NCBI GenBank assembly: GCA_030248295.1
Contig: JASANH010000523.1
Span: 620,001-684,000 of the forward strand
Source of the DNA: Mesodorylaimus sp. YZB2_4
Taxonomy: Eukaryota > Nematoda > Enoplea > Dorylaimida > Dorylaimidae
Direction: 5' to 3'
Length of the DNA stretch: 64,000 nucleotides
Below, piece by piece: positions 1 through 10,035 of this stretch (positions are counted from its first letter, which is position 1; each line of letters begins with the position of its first letter). The translations under genes were made by a program, and so were the position numbers. Under the pieces are notes generated by a model that did no database searches, was not told the origin of the DNA, and saw only the letters and a list, made by a program, of their open reading frames with translations.

Positions 1-1
1 A

Positions 2-776
2 GCTAGAGCGACTTCCAGAAAGACGACTAGTGCCAACTCTGAAAACCTGGAAACCGCGACGACCAATCGAAAGTTCCAGAGAGCGGTACCAACGTCGCAA
101 GGGCTAACAAGGGAGACAAAGGCGTTTACAAACGGCTACTTCGTCCACCGGTCAGCAGCTAATCGTCAGACGACTTCGCTCGATCCCACTCTGGGTGCCA
201 CAGACCCTTTGATACGTCCTGATCCTCTCGTCGTGAGCCCTAAATCGAAAGAAGAAATCCCAACCGCCATTATGGCAACGTTCATCTCGATCGGTGTTTT
301 GTGTGTTCTGGTGCTCGGCGTGGTCGGCGTCACGTGTGTTGTTAAACGGCTAAAAAGGGCCAAGGGGGCCAAACGCAAAAAGAAGCTAGTAAGTAGAACA
401 CGCCCTTGACTACTCCTTGCATCCGTTTGTGACGTTTCTATAGGAAGCTCGCAGGCGACCAGAAGTGGACGACGACGACGAAATGACTCCAGATTCTTTG
501 TCTTCGGAGGAACTGTTTCTTTACACCCGTTTCTCGGCAGGTAAATCTAAGAAAGCGGGCCCGTCGCCTGTCGCCACGCCGTCGCTGGTGTCCAATCCGT
601 CTTTGGACAAGGTGGCGTCATCTGGGGGATCGTCGACAATCAAAACGCCGCCGACAGTCACGCTTACTCCCATCAACGTGCTCCTGGCTCAGTATGAAGC
701 AAAATTATCCCCCAAGATGAACCTGAAACAAGCATCACCCAGAGCCGAGGCTGGATTGAAGGACTCTGTTGTGTGA
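2..776 (+). CDS. 3' end of a single-pass membrane protein gene (partial)
   Basis: The reading frame is open from base 2 and continues beyond the window, so the N-terminus is missing. The first visible exon ends at 388 (CTA|GTAAGT). The next begins at 444 after a TATAG acceptor, giving a 55-nt intron in phase 0. The visible ectodomain of about 90 residues is rich in Ser, Thr and Arg. One hydrophobic segment (about 280-345, starting ATFISIGVLCVLVLG) is followed by a strongly basic stop-transfer stretch (KRLKRAKGAKRKKK). The cytoplasmic tail of ~110 residues holds an acidic DDDDE patch and is otherwise low-complexity and Ser/Pro-rich. Stop TGA is at 774-776. The orientation suggests a type I membrane protein. 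I do not recognise the family; adhesion molecules and receptor-like proteins often end this way. Confidence 0.6.
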
Positions 777-1601
777 TCGGGCTGAAAAATACGGCACTAT
801 TCGTGAGTTGTGTTGTGCCTCTACTGTACGCGAGGCAGCAAATGTGTCATGGCAGAAACAAGATGCGAAATGTGTCGTGCAGTCGAGTCTGCTAAGTTGC
901 AGTCGCTCCGGACGCCCAAAAAGTTGCATTACTCCGATTTAGTTGCGCCTGGCCTTACCTACAGTAGTCTGTACGAGAGTTCACTACGAGGGGGTAGGAG
1001 CTTGGACATCCTATGCTAGATCGTTTAGCATGGTGAAACACTCATCTTAAGGAACTAGGATGGGAGTCAGGAGGTAGTTTGCTGAAACGGGGCCAGCAGG
1101 CCCAGCATTGAAAACACGCCACTACTAAATCGCTGGGGTTTGAAGCATCAAATAAACTGCACTTACCAATCAGCAATTCTTCGCAACACTCTTGTGGTCG
1201 CTATGTCATAGCGATCATAGCGATTGCTGCTCATTTCGCGCAAATACATTTCGCGATAACAATTTTCGCTGTAAAGCACCAATGACAGACATTATAGCGA
1301 CTTGTGCGCCTTCTGCTCGTCTTTGGTTTTTTGCCGTTTTCTGTCGTGTGCCTTCTCCCGTTTGCCATTTCTATGCGATTGTAAGGGACGTTTATGTATC
1401 GTATTAGCCAGAATTACGTATAGATAGTAAGCTTTACATAACGTAATCGGTTTGCTTTGTACCTAAGCGGAATATACTTCGGAAAACGGACATTTAGGGA
1501 TAGTACAGTTTAGCAGTTCGTTCGAGAAGGCCGTATTTGAGCTAGAAACCATTTGGAAAATTAGACTGGTTTTCCTCTCTTTCTGAATCCAACAGCTGAA
1601 A
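777..1601. other. intergenic region, 825 bp
   Basis: No convincing coding exon is seen. An AATAAA at 1151-1156 is a reasonable polyadenylation signal for the upstream gene. Around 1195-1225 there is a short palindromic stretch built on TCGCTATG/CATAGCGA. The 3' part should contain the WDTC1 promoter, but I see no obvious TATA box. Confidence 0.5.
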
Positions 1602-4600
1602 ATGCCTTTACCGAAATATTACGGATCAAATCGAAATATTGTTCATGCACTAAATCAAAGGCAGCAAGACGTAAGTTTCTTATTCGTTGTCCCTTTAGAT
1701 AGGCCCAGTTAGGCTAGGCCAATATATTGCATGTGATGCTTTCAGACTAATTACAATCGGCAATTCGAGACGCAGTTTTACATATCTCCGGAATTCGTTC
1801 ACCGACTGAGATTGTGGGATGAATTGGACGTAGGTCTGACGTTTGTTTACTTTTCATGCAGATTTACCCTTCGACCTTTCCGAAAACCGAAACTTAGGAC
1901 AAGGAGCTTTTGTAAGCAGGCGTTCATGCAGGCACCATATCTGTGATTTACCGCGACGGGCCTTTTGTTTGTGTCAGCTGGTCACATCGGTTTCCTTTTC
2001 AGGGCCACACTGGTTGCGTGAACTGTCTGCAGTGGAACGAGAATGGCAGGTTAGCATTCTTGTGGTGGTATGTGCTGGATGTCTTGCTATAAAGGTCCTC
2101 CAATTTTAGTATCTTGGCCAGCGGATCGGACGATTATCAAGTCATTTTGTGGGATCCGTTCAACAAACGTCAAATTCGCAGCATTCAGACTGGTCACACG
2201 AACAATATATTTTCAGTGCAAGTGAGTAGTTCATTTTATCTGATTAGGAGTATTTCGATAAACTGACTCTTGTTTCCAGTTTGCGCCGGAGAAGAACGAT
2301 CGGATCATCATATCTGGTGCTGGCGACGGCAAAGTTCGAGTGCACGACATCACTGGCTTTACTTCAGAAACAGTTCAAGTTTATTCGTGCCACTTTGCCA
2401 GAGTCAAGAGATTGGCTGTGACACCACTCGAACCTAATATTATATTGAGCGCTGGTGAGGACGGAGTTGTTATGTAAGTTTGTCCCGCTTAGGAGATCTT
2501 GGTGAGGCCTAGAAAATGTGGTTTTTAGGCAGTTCGATTTGCGTGCCCCGGCATCTTGTCGTGATGTCTGCAGTCATGTTTTGGTGAATCTGAACGCTCA
2601 TGTCGGCCCTGAGTCAGAAGTAAAATGCATCGCGGTAAATCCCCGTCGTCCCGAAATGATGGCTATTGGTGCCAATGATCCCTTTGTCCGCGTTTATGAT
2701 CGGAGGTAGGAAGTGTCTTTGCTTTTCATGTCTTTCTGTTGTTAGTTCTGACGTAATTTTCTAGAATGCTTTCGACCAAGCGTATTCGGCTCACACCAGT
2801 TGGCGGTCGCGATCGCCCGGTCTGGGATCGGCAGGCCATTCTGAGTTTGGCTCTGGAGGACGAGAACTACGATTTCCCCATGTCTTCGGTCCAGTATTAC
2901 GTCGCGGGTAAGGATGCCTCTGCAGACCATATTAGGAGAATCGATACGGCAACATTTGATTTCAGGGCACTTGCCGGTGAAGTATCGTGAAATGAGACGC
3001 CGTCTTCGCCCGCTGGCCAGTACATACGTGACGTTTAGTCCTTGTGGCGGTGATCTTCTGGTGAATCTTGGCGGTGAACAAATCTATTTATTCGATATCA
3101 ATGGCCGCCGACGTTCTCTGCTGGCAGATCTGAAAAAATACTTTGCCCACACTGGTATTGCCGTCTTGACGCAGGCGGGGTATCCTCCATATTGATCTTT
3201 CTGCTTGTAGGCAGCGTGGAAGGTACTGGTCATTCGAATGGATATACGTCAAACGGCATGGCATCATCCGCGACGAACGGGTTCACGAAATCGTTTGCTC
3301 TCAGTTCTAGTTGCTCGAGTGGCGGGTAAGGCATGGGCACCTTTTAGTTTGTCCCTGCATGTGATTGAAGTGAGCTTGTGCAAGCTTGACGGGGTTGTAT
3401 AACTTATCGCTAGAACCTGGGGAAGCGAAGTGGATGGATTGTGTAGGAGCTAGTTGCATCTTATAGTTAGCTCCGTCCTTGTCTTCATATCTTCCACGAT
3501 TCTTCTTTTTTCGATGCGGTGCTATATTTTCAAGCACATTTTGTAGCTAGTCCTTTGTTTTAGGGAACCCAAGCGTCGAGTTCAGCTGCCGCCTCGAGCT
3601 GAACGTCTGAAACAGAGGGCGAATCATTGCTTTGAGAAACGTGAATTCAATTTGGCGGTGATGCTGTATAGTCAAGCAGCGTTGGTCGCTCCGAAAGCTT
3701 CCTTAGTATTTGCTAATCGAGCAGCTGCTTACATGAAACGAAATTGGTAAGCATTGAAGCTGATTTGGTTTGGTCACGTTGCGTGTTGCTAGTGTTTTCT
3801 GATTGGCACAGGGATGGCGACGTGTATTCGGCATTGCGGGACTGTTACGCGACTCTGATATTGGATCCGGATCATCTGAAGGCACATTTTCGCCTAGCAC
3901 GATGCCTTTATTTGCTCAATCAGCATGCCGAAGCGCGTATCGCATTGGACATGTTTCAGGTAAGCAGCACGATGTAGTTTACCTTCTATGTAAGCCGGTG
4001 GGAAAAGAAAATGTCGTTTATGTTTCAGACAAAGTTCCCAGATCAAGCAGTTTCTGCAGCTTGCATGGATCTCGACAAGGCTATCGATTCGGCCATAAGA
4101 ACTGGCGGTATGGGGACTTCGAAGATTGTCTATCTGCTTAAAAGGTCAATTTGGGTTTTTTCATGCAGCTGAGTCCACTCAACCGGAAAGAAAACGCAGT
4201 CGCAGCGGCAGTTTTAGCGATATCGATACGGGCGAGAACAGTGGAGAAGCGGGCGATGGGCATCAACCTCGGTTTGACGATACGAGTGAACAAGAACTGG
4301 CATTTCGGGAATTAGCAATCGATTATGATCGCCGATTTTGCGGGCATTGTAATACGACAACGGATATCAAAGAAGCTAACTTTCTTGGACCGTAAGTGTT
4401 TCGCATTGGTTGTAATGTGCTTATGCTCATGGAGGCGTGAAAGTGGTAGCTTATCTTTAGGCATGGTGAATACATCATTGCGGGTTCGGACGACGGCAGG
4501 TTCTTCATTTGGGATCGCCAGACGTGCAGCATTGTCCGGATACTGCAAGGCGACGAGTCGATTGTGAATTGCTTGCAGCCTCATCCGACGCAGTGCCTTT

Positions 4601-5059
4601 TGGCAACGTCTGGAATTGAGACTACGGTGAAGCTTTGGTGCCCAATGCCGGAGGTTAGTTTTCAGTGTTATTCCTAAGAATAGGTGGTGTCGCTGTGGCT
4701 TATTGTCAGGTGAGAATAAACGTGCTATAATATGCGCAGTTAGGGAACGTCCGCCCGCTATACTAATTTGTTGGAAAGGTGATATTTTGTGTCCTTAGCC
4801 GCAGCTCGCATCAGCAGGCCATTCAAGCAGTGAGCTCGGAAAGGCCCATCACCATCTGCTTTTGTTTTAGGATGGAACGAAAGATCCGCGGGTGGTTATG
4901 GATACGGACTTCGATGCTACTGCATTGCAAAATCAGAAGCGTATGAATGCTGACCCGTTGGAGATCATGTTACAGAATATGGGATATCGCTTGTCGAGTG
5001 CGGATTCCGACAGTGAGTCACGGGAGCCCGCGGCGGCCATACAGTGCAATCAAAGTTAG
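1602..5059 (+). CDS. WDTC1: WD40 and TPR repeat protein WDTC1 (DCAF9-type CUL4 substrate receptor)
   Basis: The gene has about a dozen exons. The first is 1602-1670 (MPLPKYYGSNRNIVHALNQ) and the second 1746-1833. N-terminal WD40 repeats include GHTGCVNCLQWNENGS, LASGSDDYQVILWDP and ILSAGEDGVVMQFDLR. A TPR block follows a Ser/Gly linker (FANRAAAYMKRNW, CYATLILDPDHLKAHFRLAR), and two further WD40 repeats close the protein (IIAGSDDGRFFIWDRQ, LATSGIETTVKLW). The WD40-TPR-WD40 order is diagnostic of WDTC1. In other animals it is an adaptor of CUL4-DDB1 ubiquitin ligases and represses fat storage; the Drosophila orthologue is adipose. The tail near MLQNMGYRLSSADSDSE matches the family's end. Stop TAG is at 5057-5059. 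The family assignment is firm, but some exon edges are approximate. Confidence 0.93.
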
Positions 5060-5312
5060 CGTGGTGGGACTGGCATGTACAGAACGTCTCATTATGAGAA
5101 GAGTGCGTCTGTTCGGTTTTTTCGTTTTGCGGTGTACTGCGTGGCAAAGTAATATGCATGTATGGGCGTGTACAAAGGGTAGGATAGAAAGCGATAGAGT
5201 CGAATGGAATTTAAACAGAATAGCGAGCGCGTAACGAAACGTACATTTTTAGTAAAGGAGCGCTGTCGAGTCTTCATTTCGTAACCCTATCTACTACTTG
5301 GAACAAATCGCG

Positions 5313-6500
5313 TCAGACCATCTCAGCTTTCACTTCCGGTTCTCGTCCCAGACTTTGATAGCCTCCCAGTGGCATCCAGCTCTTGACAGATCGTCGGCAT
5401 AGAATGCCCCGGTTCGTGTACATAATACACAGCAATAACGCGATGAGTCCCACGAATGCCACGGCGATCAATATGTACACTCCGTGGAGATACTCGGATG
5501 CGTCCGCCGAACAGCGTAGTTTCTCGTCGGGCACACTGATCAGGTTCTGATCGACGTAGTCTCGGGGTTTAGCCCTTGTGCACTTGCACTGGCTCTTATC
5601 GGCGATCTTGCTCGATGCACGAATCCAGCGGATGAATTTCTGCGAGTCGCAGTCGCACGTGAACGGGTTGTCGGACATCTGGACAGCGGTGAGGAAGGAC
5701 CGACCATCGATCAGGTCCATCAGGTGGTCATCGACTCGACGGATGTAATTGGATTGCAGATGCAGTTCCATGAGTGAGTGCAGACAGCTGTCGTCCGAGG
5801 AGAACGTGTTGAAGCGATTGGAAGCGAGGTAAAGGTACTCCAAGAGAGGCGCACGGCAGAACATGTCCGGAGGCAGGGACGTGAGGTGATTCGAGGACAA
5901 GTTCAAATACTGCAGGACCCTCAGCTCGCTCGAGTTGAACATGGATGAGAGATTTGTGCTCAGAGAATTCGGCCATTGCTGCCTCTCCTTGCGATCGAAG
6001 GCGTCCGACAAGTCCAGAATCTTTAAAGTGGATGCAATTGGTCGAAGAAAATTTTCTGTAGGCCGAATTCGAGTGCCAGGTACTTGATTAGAGGACGAAT
6101 GGTTTCGAAAAGAAAGCGAATTACGAGCCAAGATCAGTTCTTCCAATTTGGGTAAGCCGCCGAAAGCGTTTTTGTGAATGCCAACAATCTGGCAATTACT
6201 CAAATCCAATTTCTCCAACCAGACCAGCTGTTGGCCACCCAAATTGAACAAGTCCTTTTCCAAGTATTCGAATCGATTTCCGGTCATGTTGAGGGAGATT
6301 AAGTCGGGGAAGTGTACGGGAATGTTGAGGAAGATTTCGGTCGTGTTGATGCCAGCGTTGGAGCAGTCGATGACAGTCTTAGAGCACGAGCATTGCGGCA
6401 GGATGCCATTGCAGTTCATGCCATCCCCGACGACTGAAAAGGGCAGGGCAAGGAAAAGTATATTCCAAAATAGCATCTTAAATGTCAGAATTGTTGGCAT
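5313..6500 (-). CDS. leucine-rich-repeat type I membrane protein
   Basis: A single-exon gene of about 395 residues. I start it at the ATG at 6500 (MPTILTFKMLFW) because a signal peptide follows directly (LFWNILFLALPFSVVGDG). The frame is open 24 codons further upstream, but that would bury the signal. Order: a Cys-rich LRR N-cap (CNGILPQCSCSKTVIDC); about six to seven LRRs (LEKLDLSNCQIVGIHKNAF, LQYLNLSSNHLTSLPPDMF, LEYLYLASNRF, LMELHLQSNYI); an LRR C-cap (NPFTCDCDSQKFIRWIR); one transmembrane helix (GVYILIAVAFVGLIALLLCI); and a tail of ~40 residues. There is no TIR domain, so it is not a Toll receptor. Several Asn-X-Ser/Thr sites fit a secreted or surface location. The specific orthologue is not recognised. 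It ends about 250 bp from the WDTC1 stop, convergently. Confidence 0.85.
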   Translation of the reverse strand: MPTILTFKMLFWNILFLALPFSVVGDGMNCNGILPQCSCSKTVIDCSNAGINTTEIFLNIPVHFPDLISLNMTGNRFEYLEKDLFNLGGQQLVWLEKLDLSNCQIVGIHKNAFGGLPKLEELILARNSLSFRNHSSSNQVPGTRIRPTENFLRPIASTLKILDLSDAFDRKERQQWPNSLSTNLSSMFNSSELRVLQYLNLSSNHLTSLPPDMFCRAPLLEYLYLASNRFNTFSSDDSCLHSLMELHLQSNYIRRVDDHLMDLIDGRSFLTAVQMSDNPFTCDCDSQKFIRWIRASSKIADKSQCKCTRAKPRDYVDQNLISVPDEKLRCSADASEYLHGVYILIAVAFVGLIALLLCIMYTNRGILCRRSVKSWMPLGGYQSLGREPEVKAEMV

Positions 6501-6595
6501 TGGTTGGTCGGCTGGGTGTAGCAGTACTTTGTAGAATGGACAATGAGCGATGCCGTGCACTGGCCGTCTCAACTCTCGAGTCCGTCGATGATTAG

Positions 6596-6787
6596 CAGCG
6601 TTGGGGACGGCTGTTTAAAGAAATTACGTTGACTGGGCTCGGGTTCGTTAGTGGTTTGGCCGAAACGAAATCATGGAGCTCGCAGAAGCTAGCTGACGAG
6701 GCAGCCGGTCGGGTTAAAGTGCTCGACGAGTGGAAACAAGGCGTTCGAGAGAGAGCTGAGAAAACCGCTTTTTCCACTCCAAGCCAG
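6596..6787 (+). CDS. possible exon of an unrecognised gene
   Basis: The frame is open from 6596, preceded by an AG acceptor-like site. It encodes an amphipathic helical stretch (LADEAAGRVKVLDEW and on) and ends at a good donor (CCAAGCCAG|GTACGAG) in phase 0. It contains no ATG and I could not find convincing partner exons. A continuation after an AG near 6831 stays open for about 40 codons before a stop. It may be a fragment of a small gene divergent from the LRR gene, or chance. Confidence 0.2.
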
Positions 6788-6835
6788 GTACGAGACTCCC
6801 GACTGGCTGGCCGACAATAACATGAAATAAGGCAG

Positions 6836-7342
6836 TTAGCACTGGCCGATGGGCGACTGCAGCTTACTCGCGCGTGGCCTGTCGAAATAGGGGCTAGCCG
6901 AGACGGAATAAGACGTCGGATGAGCGAACAGGGTCACTTGGCTGCCTCGTCGTGCCCCTAGGACGGCCAGCGAGGACAGGTTGGCGAGGTCATAAAATCC
7001 ACCTACGCCTACGATACAGGCAAGGCCAGCCAGAGCATGTACTTTGGACAGTACTGCGCGTTCGGTGCGCGACGCGGCGCGGACGAGTAATCTTATGCAA
7101 ACACAGTCGACGCCGAGGTGACTCGTCGGGTGGTGTGCCGAATGGAATAAATCCTGTTTCAGGAACAGAATGAGGAAGCCGCCAGGCAGTGTAAACACAA
7201 GTGAATCTGAGCACACTTGAACCAGTCTTCGTGAAACACTGGGTGCGGCTACCTGTGATCGCAACTGGGGCAGCCACACTCTAGCCTGCTCGGGTAGCGA
7301 AAGAAGATACCGAATCTCGGTGCTGGTTAGTGGAGGTAACAC
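6836..7342 (-). CDS. 168-codon open frame without ATG, uncertain
   Basis: The frame is continuously open, with a hydrophobic middle (VHALAGLACIVGVGGFYDLA) and plausible residue use, but the first codon is GTG and no ATG lies in frame. Sites resembling a 47-nt GT..CAG intron lie inside it, so the true structure may differ. I recognise no domain. It lies between the LRR gene and the 3' end of the crotonase gene. Confidence 0.15.
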   Translation of the reverse strand: MLPPLTSTEIRYLLSLPEQARVWLPQLRSQVAAPSVSRRLVQVCSDSLVFTLPGGFLILFLKQDLFHSAHHPTSHLGVDCVCIRLLVRAASRTERAVLSKVHALAGLACIVGVGGFYDLANLSSLAVLGARRGSQVTLFAHPTSYSVSASPYFDRPRASKLQSPIGQC

Positions 7343-7619
7343 CAGCCTGAACTAATGATCTGGCCGCCTCAAACTGAACAGGCAGCTTTAACGCTGAAAC
7401 TGGGGTAGTTAATGGCAGTCATAAAGTTTCGTCTTTGCGCAAGGCTTTGGTACACAAACCAGCCTTGCTTGTAACGGATTGGGTAGGTATCATCAGTGCG
7501 CGGGAGTGGAGTATAGAACAGTGGATATTCATCGTCGGATATCACGACAGACAAGAAAGTAATCATAGAAAGCACCAAACCAATTTCCTGAAACTAACCC
7601 TATCCTCAGGTTGTGACAG

Positions 7620-9534
7620 CTACAGCTTGGAATTTACGAAATCACGTTCCAGTACAGCTTTCTTGAATCCGACTTCTTCACACCTTTTTTGGAAGTCCAC
7701 TCCCTCGGGAGTGTGTCGAGTCATGCCATCCAGCAGAACGGCCAGACGCTGACTGGAAAACAAGCCCATCATCTCGTAAACATTATTGAGCACTTGTTTC
7801 TGGAAGAAGAGTTGATTGGTCATGTCATGTCATGTCATACTTTATCCATAGCCAAGCACCATAAGGCGCACTCGAGGGCTAAGGAACACAAACACAACCC
7901 CGAGGCGGCACCCCCCCCCCCCCCCCGAAAAGCCCCCCCCCCCCCCCCCCCCGCATTGGTTGGGACGGTCACAATGCGTTTCAAAAAGGACGAGACCACT
8001 TGATCCAATTGCTCCTCAGGGGCACATTCTCCAATCAGCCCGATCTCCACGGCGCGTTTTCCAGTCAACAACTCCCCAGTAAAAAGAATACGTTTGGCTC
8101 GTTCCATGCCAACTTTGTAGGCCCACATGGCACCAGTCGGACATCCCCAAAGACGAGCGGGAGGGTATCCGATCAAGGCCTCGTCGACCATGAATGTCAG
8201 ATCGCACGCCAGGGCGATATCGGTCCCTCCTCCCACACATACGCCATTGATCTTAGCCACGGTGGGTTTGAGACTACGCCACAAGGACATGTACTGATCG
8301 TTGGCGAAGTGCATGAACTTGTAATCCTCGTACGGATCCCAAGGCATCTTCTGGCTGCCCAACTCGGTTCCACGTGGCGACTCAGCATATTTCTTGAGAT
8401 CGTAGCCCGAACAGAATGCTTTGCCGGAGCCAGTCACGACGATAGCCTAAAAGCCAATAGAACCGCTCATCAGCACGCACTGCTAATCACCAGCCGTCAC
8501 AATCCACCCGCAGAGCTGCGTTACAAAAGGTTTAGCTCCCCGTTAGGCTCACGATGAGTCACATCTGTCCCCTCGTGTATCTGATCACCACTCTCATTTG
8601 CCCACAAGCCTCACATGGACTCCCACAAAGTGCTGATTCTATGTACAGCGTAAAACCATCTCACCACCACCAAGTTACCAAGAAACACGCAGTCGCAGTG
8701 TATTTGTGATAAGACAGTTTTTAATCCTCGTACGCTGCTCACAAGACCACTTTCTGCCAGAGATTGCGGCAGGGCCCTGCTCGTCCTTCTCCACGTACTT
8801 TCTCAGATCAGCCTATTTAACGAGGAAATGAAACAGAAATGCTCTGTTCACTGCGGAATACTGGCCTACCTAGTCGATCCACATTGCATGGGCTGGAAGC
8901 AACAGGGGTAAAATCGCCTTGGGCTGTACTTATTTTTATGACCAGAATAAATCCAATTTTCTTGACTGGAACATCATGAACAATGCTCGTGATCTTTTGG
9001 GTCTCCCACAACGCATAGCAGGGCGGTCATCTCCTTTTAGCACTTACAGTATGCATCAGGACTGTCAGCCAGGGGAGACAGGCGATGGGATACAGTCCAT
9101 CATTTGCGCACCCTTCTTTGAGTGCCCTCTTGGGAGGGTTTCCAGGCAAACACGATCCACCTCGCAGACATGTCCCCCCCATTGTCCTATTCGCCCATGT
9201 GCCCCCTTAACCTCACCTTGACCCCCTTGTCATTATTGGCGATCTCAACAGCCTGCTTGATCTCGATGGGCATATGCTCGTCGATGGCATTCATGCATTT
9301 AGGTCTGTTCAATGTTATCGTGGCCACTGAATCGTTGACCGCGTATTGAATCGACTTGAAAGCTGACGGGTCCGCAAAGTACGACCTGCTCGCCTCCACT
9401 ATCGGCCACCGTCCCATGTTCGAAATCCTGCCAAGCATCACCCACAACGAACGAATGCCAAAGAAACGAGCTGGAACCAAGAAAAAAGCATAACGCATGA
9501 AATCCACCAACTTGAAGCAGCCCCTTCCGGCCAT
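7620..9534 (-). CDS. crotonase (enoyl-CoA hydratase/isomerase) family protein
   Basis: Three exons. Exon 1 (9217-9534) starts with a hydrophobic/basic leader that could be a mitochondrial presequence. It enters the crotonase fold at YAVNDSVATITLNRPKCMNA and ends AAG|GTGAGG. Exon 2 (7961-8446) joins as GVK|AIVVTGSGKAFCSGYDL. It carries the oxyanion-hole stretches GKAFCSGYDL and NGVCVGGGTDIALACDL, then IGYPPARLWGCPTGAMW. Exon 3 (7620-~7820) resumes in QLFFQKQVLNN and ends CEEVGFKKAVLERDF. The fold uses a CoA thioester, but the exact reaction cannot be read from sequence. The PPARLWGCPT pattern resembles bacterial crotonase/EchA-type proteins more than the classical short-chain hydratase. The exon 2-3 intron (~140 nt) lacks GT..AG ends and is dominated by C-tracts (G on the coding strand), as described under findings. 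Confidence 0.85.
7815..7960 (-). other. non-canonical intron or insertion with homopolymer tracts in the crotonase gene
   Basis: The hexamer ATTGGT occurs at 7815-7820 and again at 7955-7960, and protein continuity (..TVPTN/QLFF..) requires removal of the 140 nt between. No GT..AG pair gives the family-like join. The segment contains three tandem CATGT units (about 7821-7835) and two C-runs (about 7911-7926 and 7933-7952). It could be an insertion with a target duplication spliced in an unusual way, or a mis-assembled homopolymer region. Confidence 0.5.
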
Positions 9535-10035
9535 TCAGCACGCAGCTATTACGCATCTGTTCGCCTACTCGGCCGATCATCATTCGCCAACTTTACTTTC
9601 TCCGCACATAATGTTGCTGCAGACGCAGCCAGGTACAAAGTGTAGATGATCGACCCAAAAAAGCCAGTTCCAGTCGAACACTAGGAACAGAGCGGTCAAA
9701 CCCTCGACTGCCTCGTCCATCACTGACAAAGCACTCTTCATAAGTTTATTGATTGTCATAACGCCTAGACAATATCTACAGTAAGTATATCTCGTAGACA
9801 CTAACCTGTAAGCCAATAATAAAACATCTCTCACCCACGTCAGTCACCCCAAACTCAAGTAAGCACTGTTATACGCATGTGTCGAGCCCCCAAACGGCAC
9901 CAACCAGTCCAACGAACACCGATCCAACACGGCACCATAAAACAAGCAACGACCAAAAATGAAAACCTATCAATGAGGTGATGTGCTGTACAAGAAAAAA
10001 AACTAAGAAACTAACCACACAATGAGACTCTGGTT
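9535..10035. other. intergenic region, 500 bp
   Basis: It lies between the start of the crotonase gene and the stop of the B4GALT-like gene, both on the minus strand. A short minus-strand frame (9580-9834) has no recognisable motif. Otherwise nothing is seen. Confidence 0.4.

Noticed and set aside
9580..9834. 84-codon minus-strand frame upstream of the crotonase gene
   Set aside because: No domain, signal peptide or partner exon is seen. It could be chance in a 500-bp spacer.
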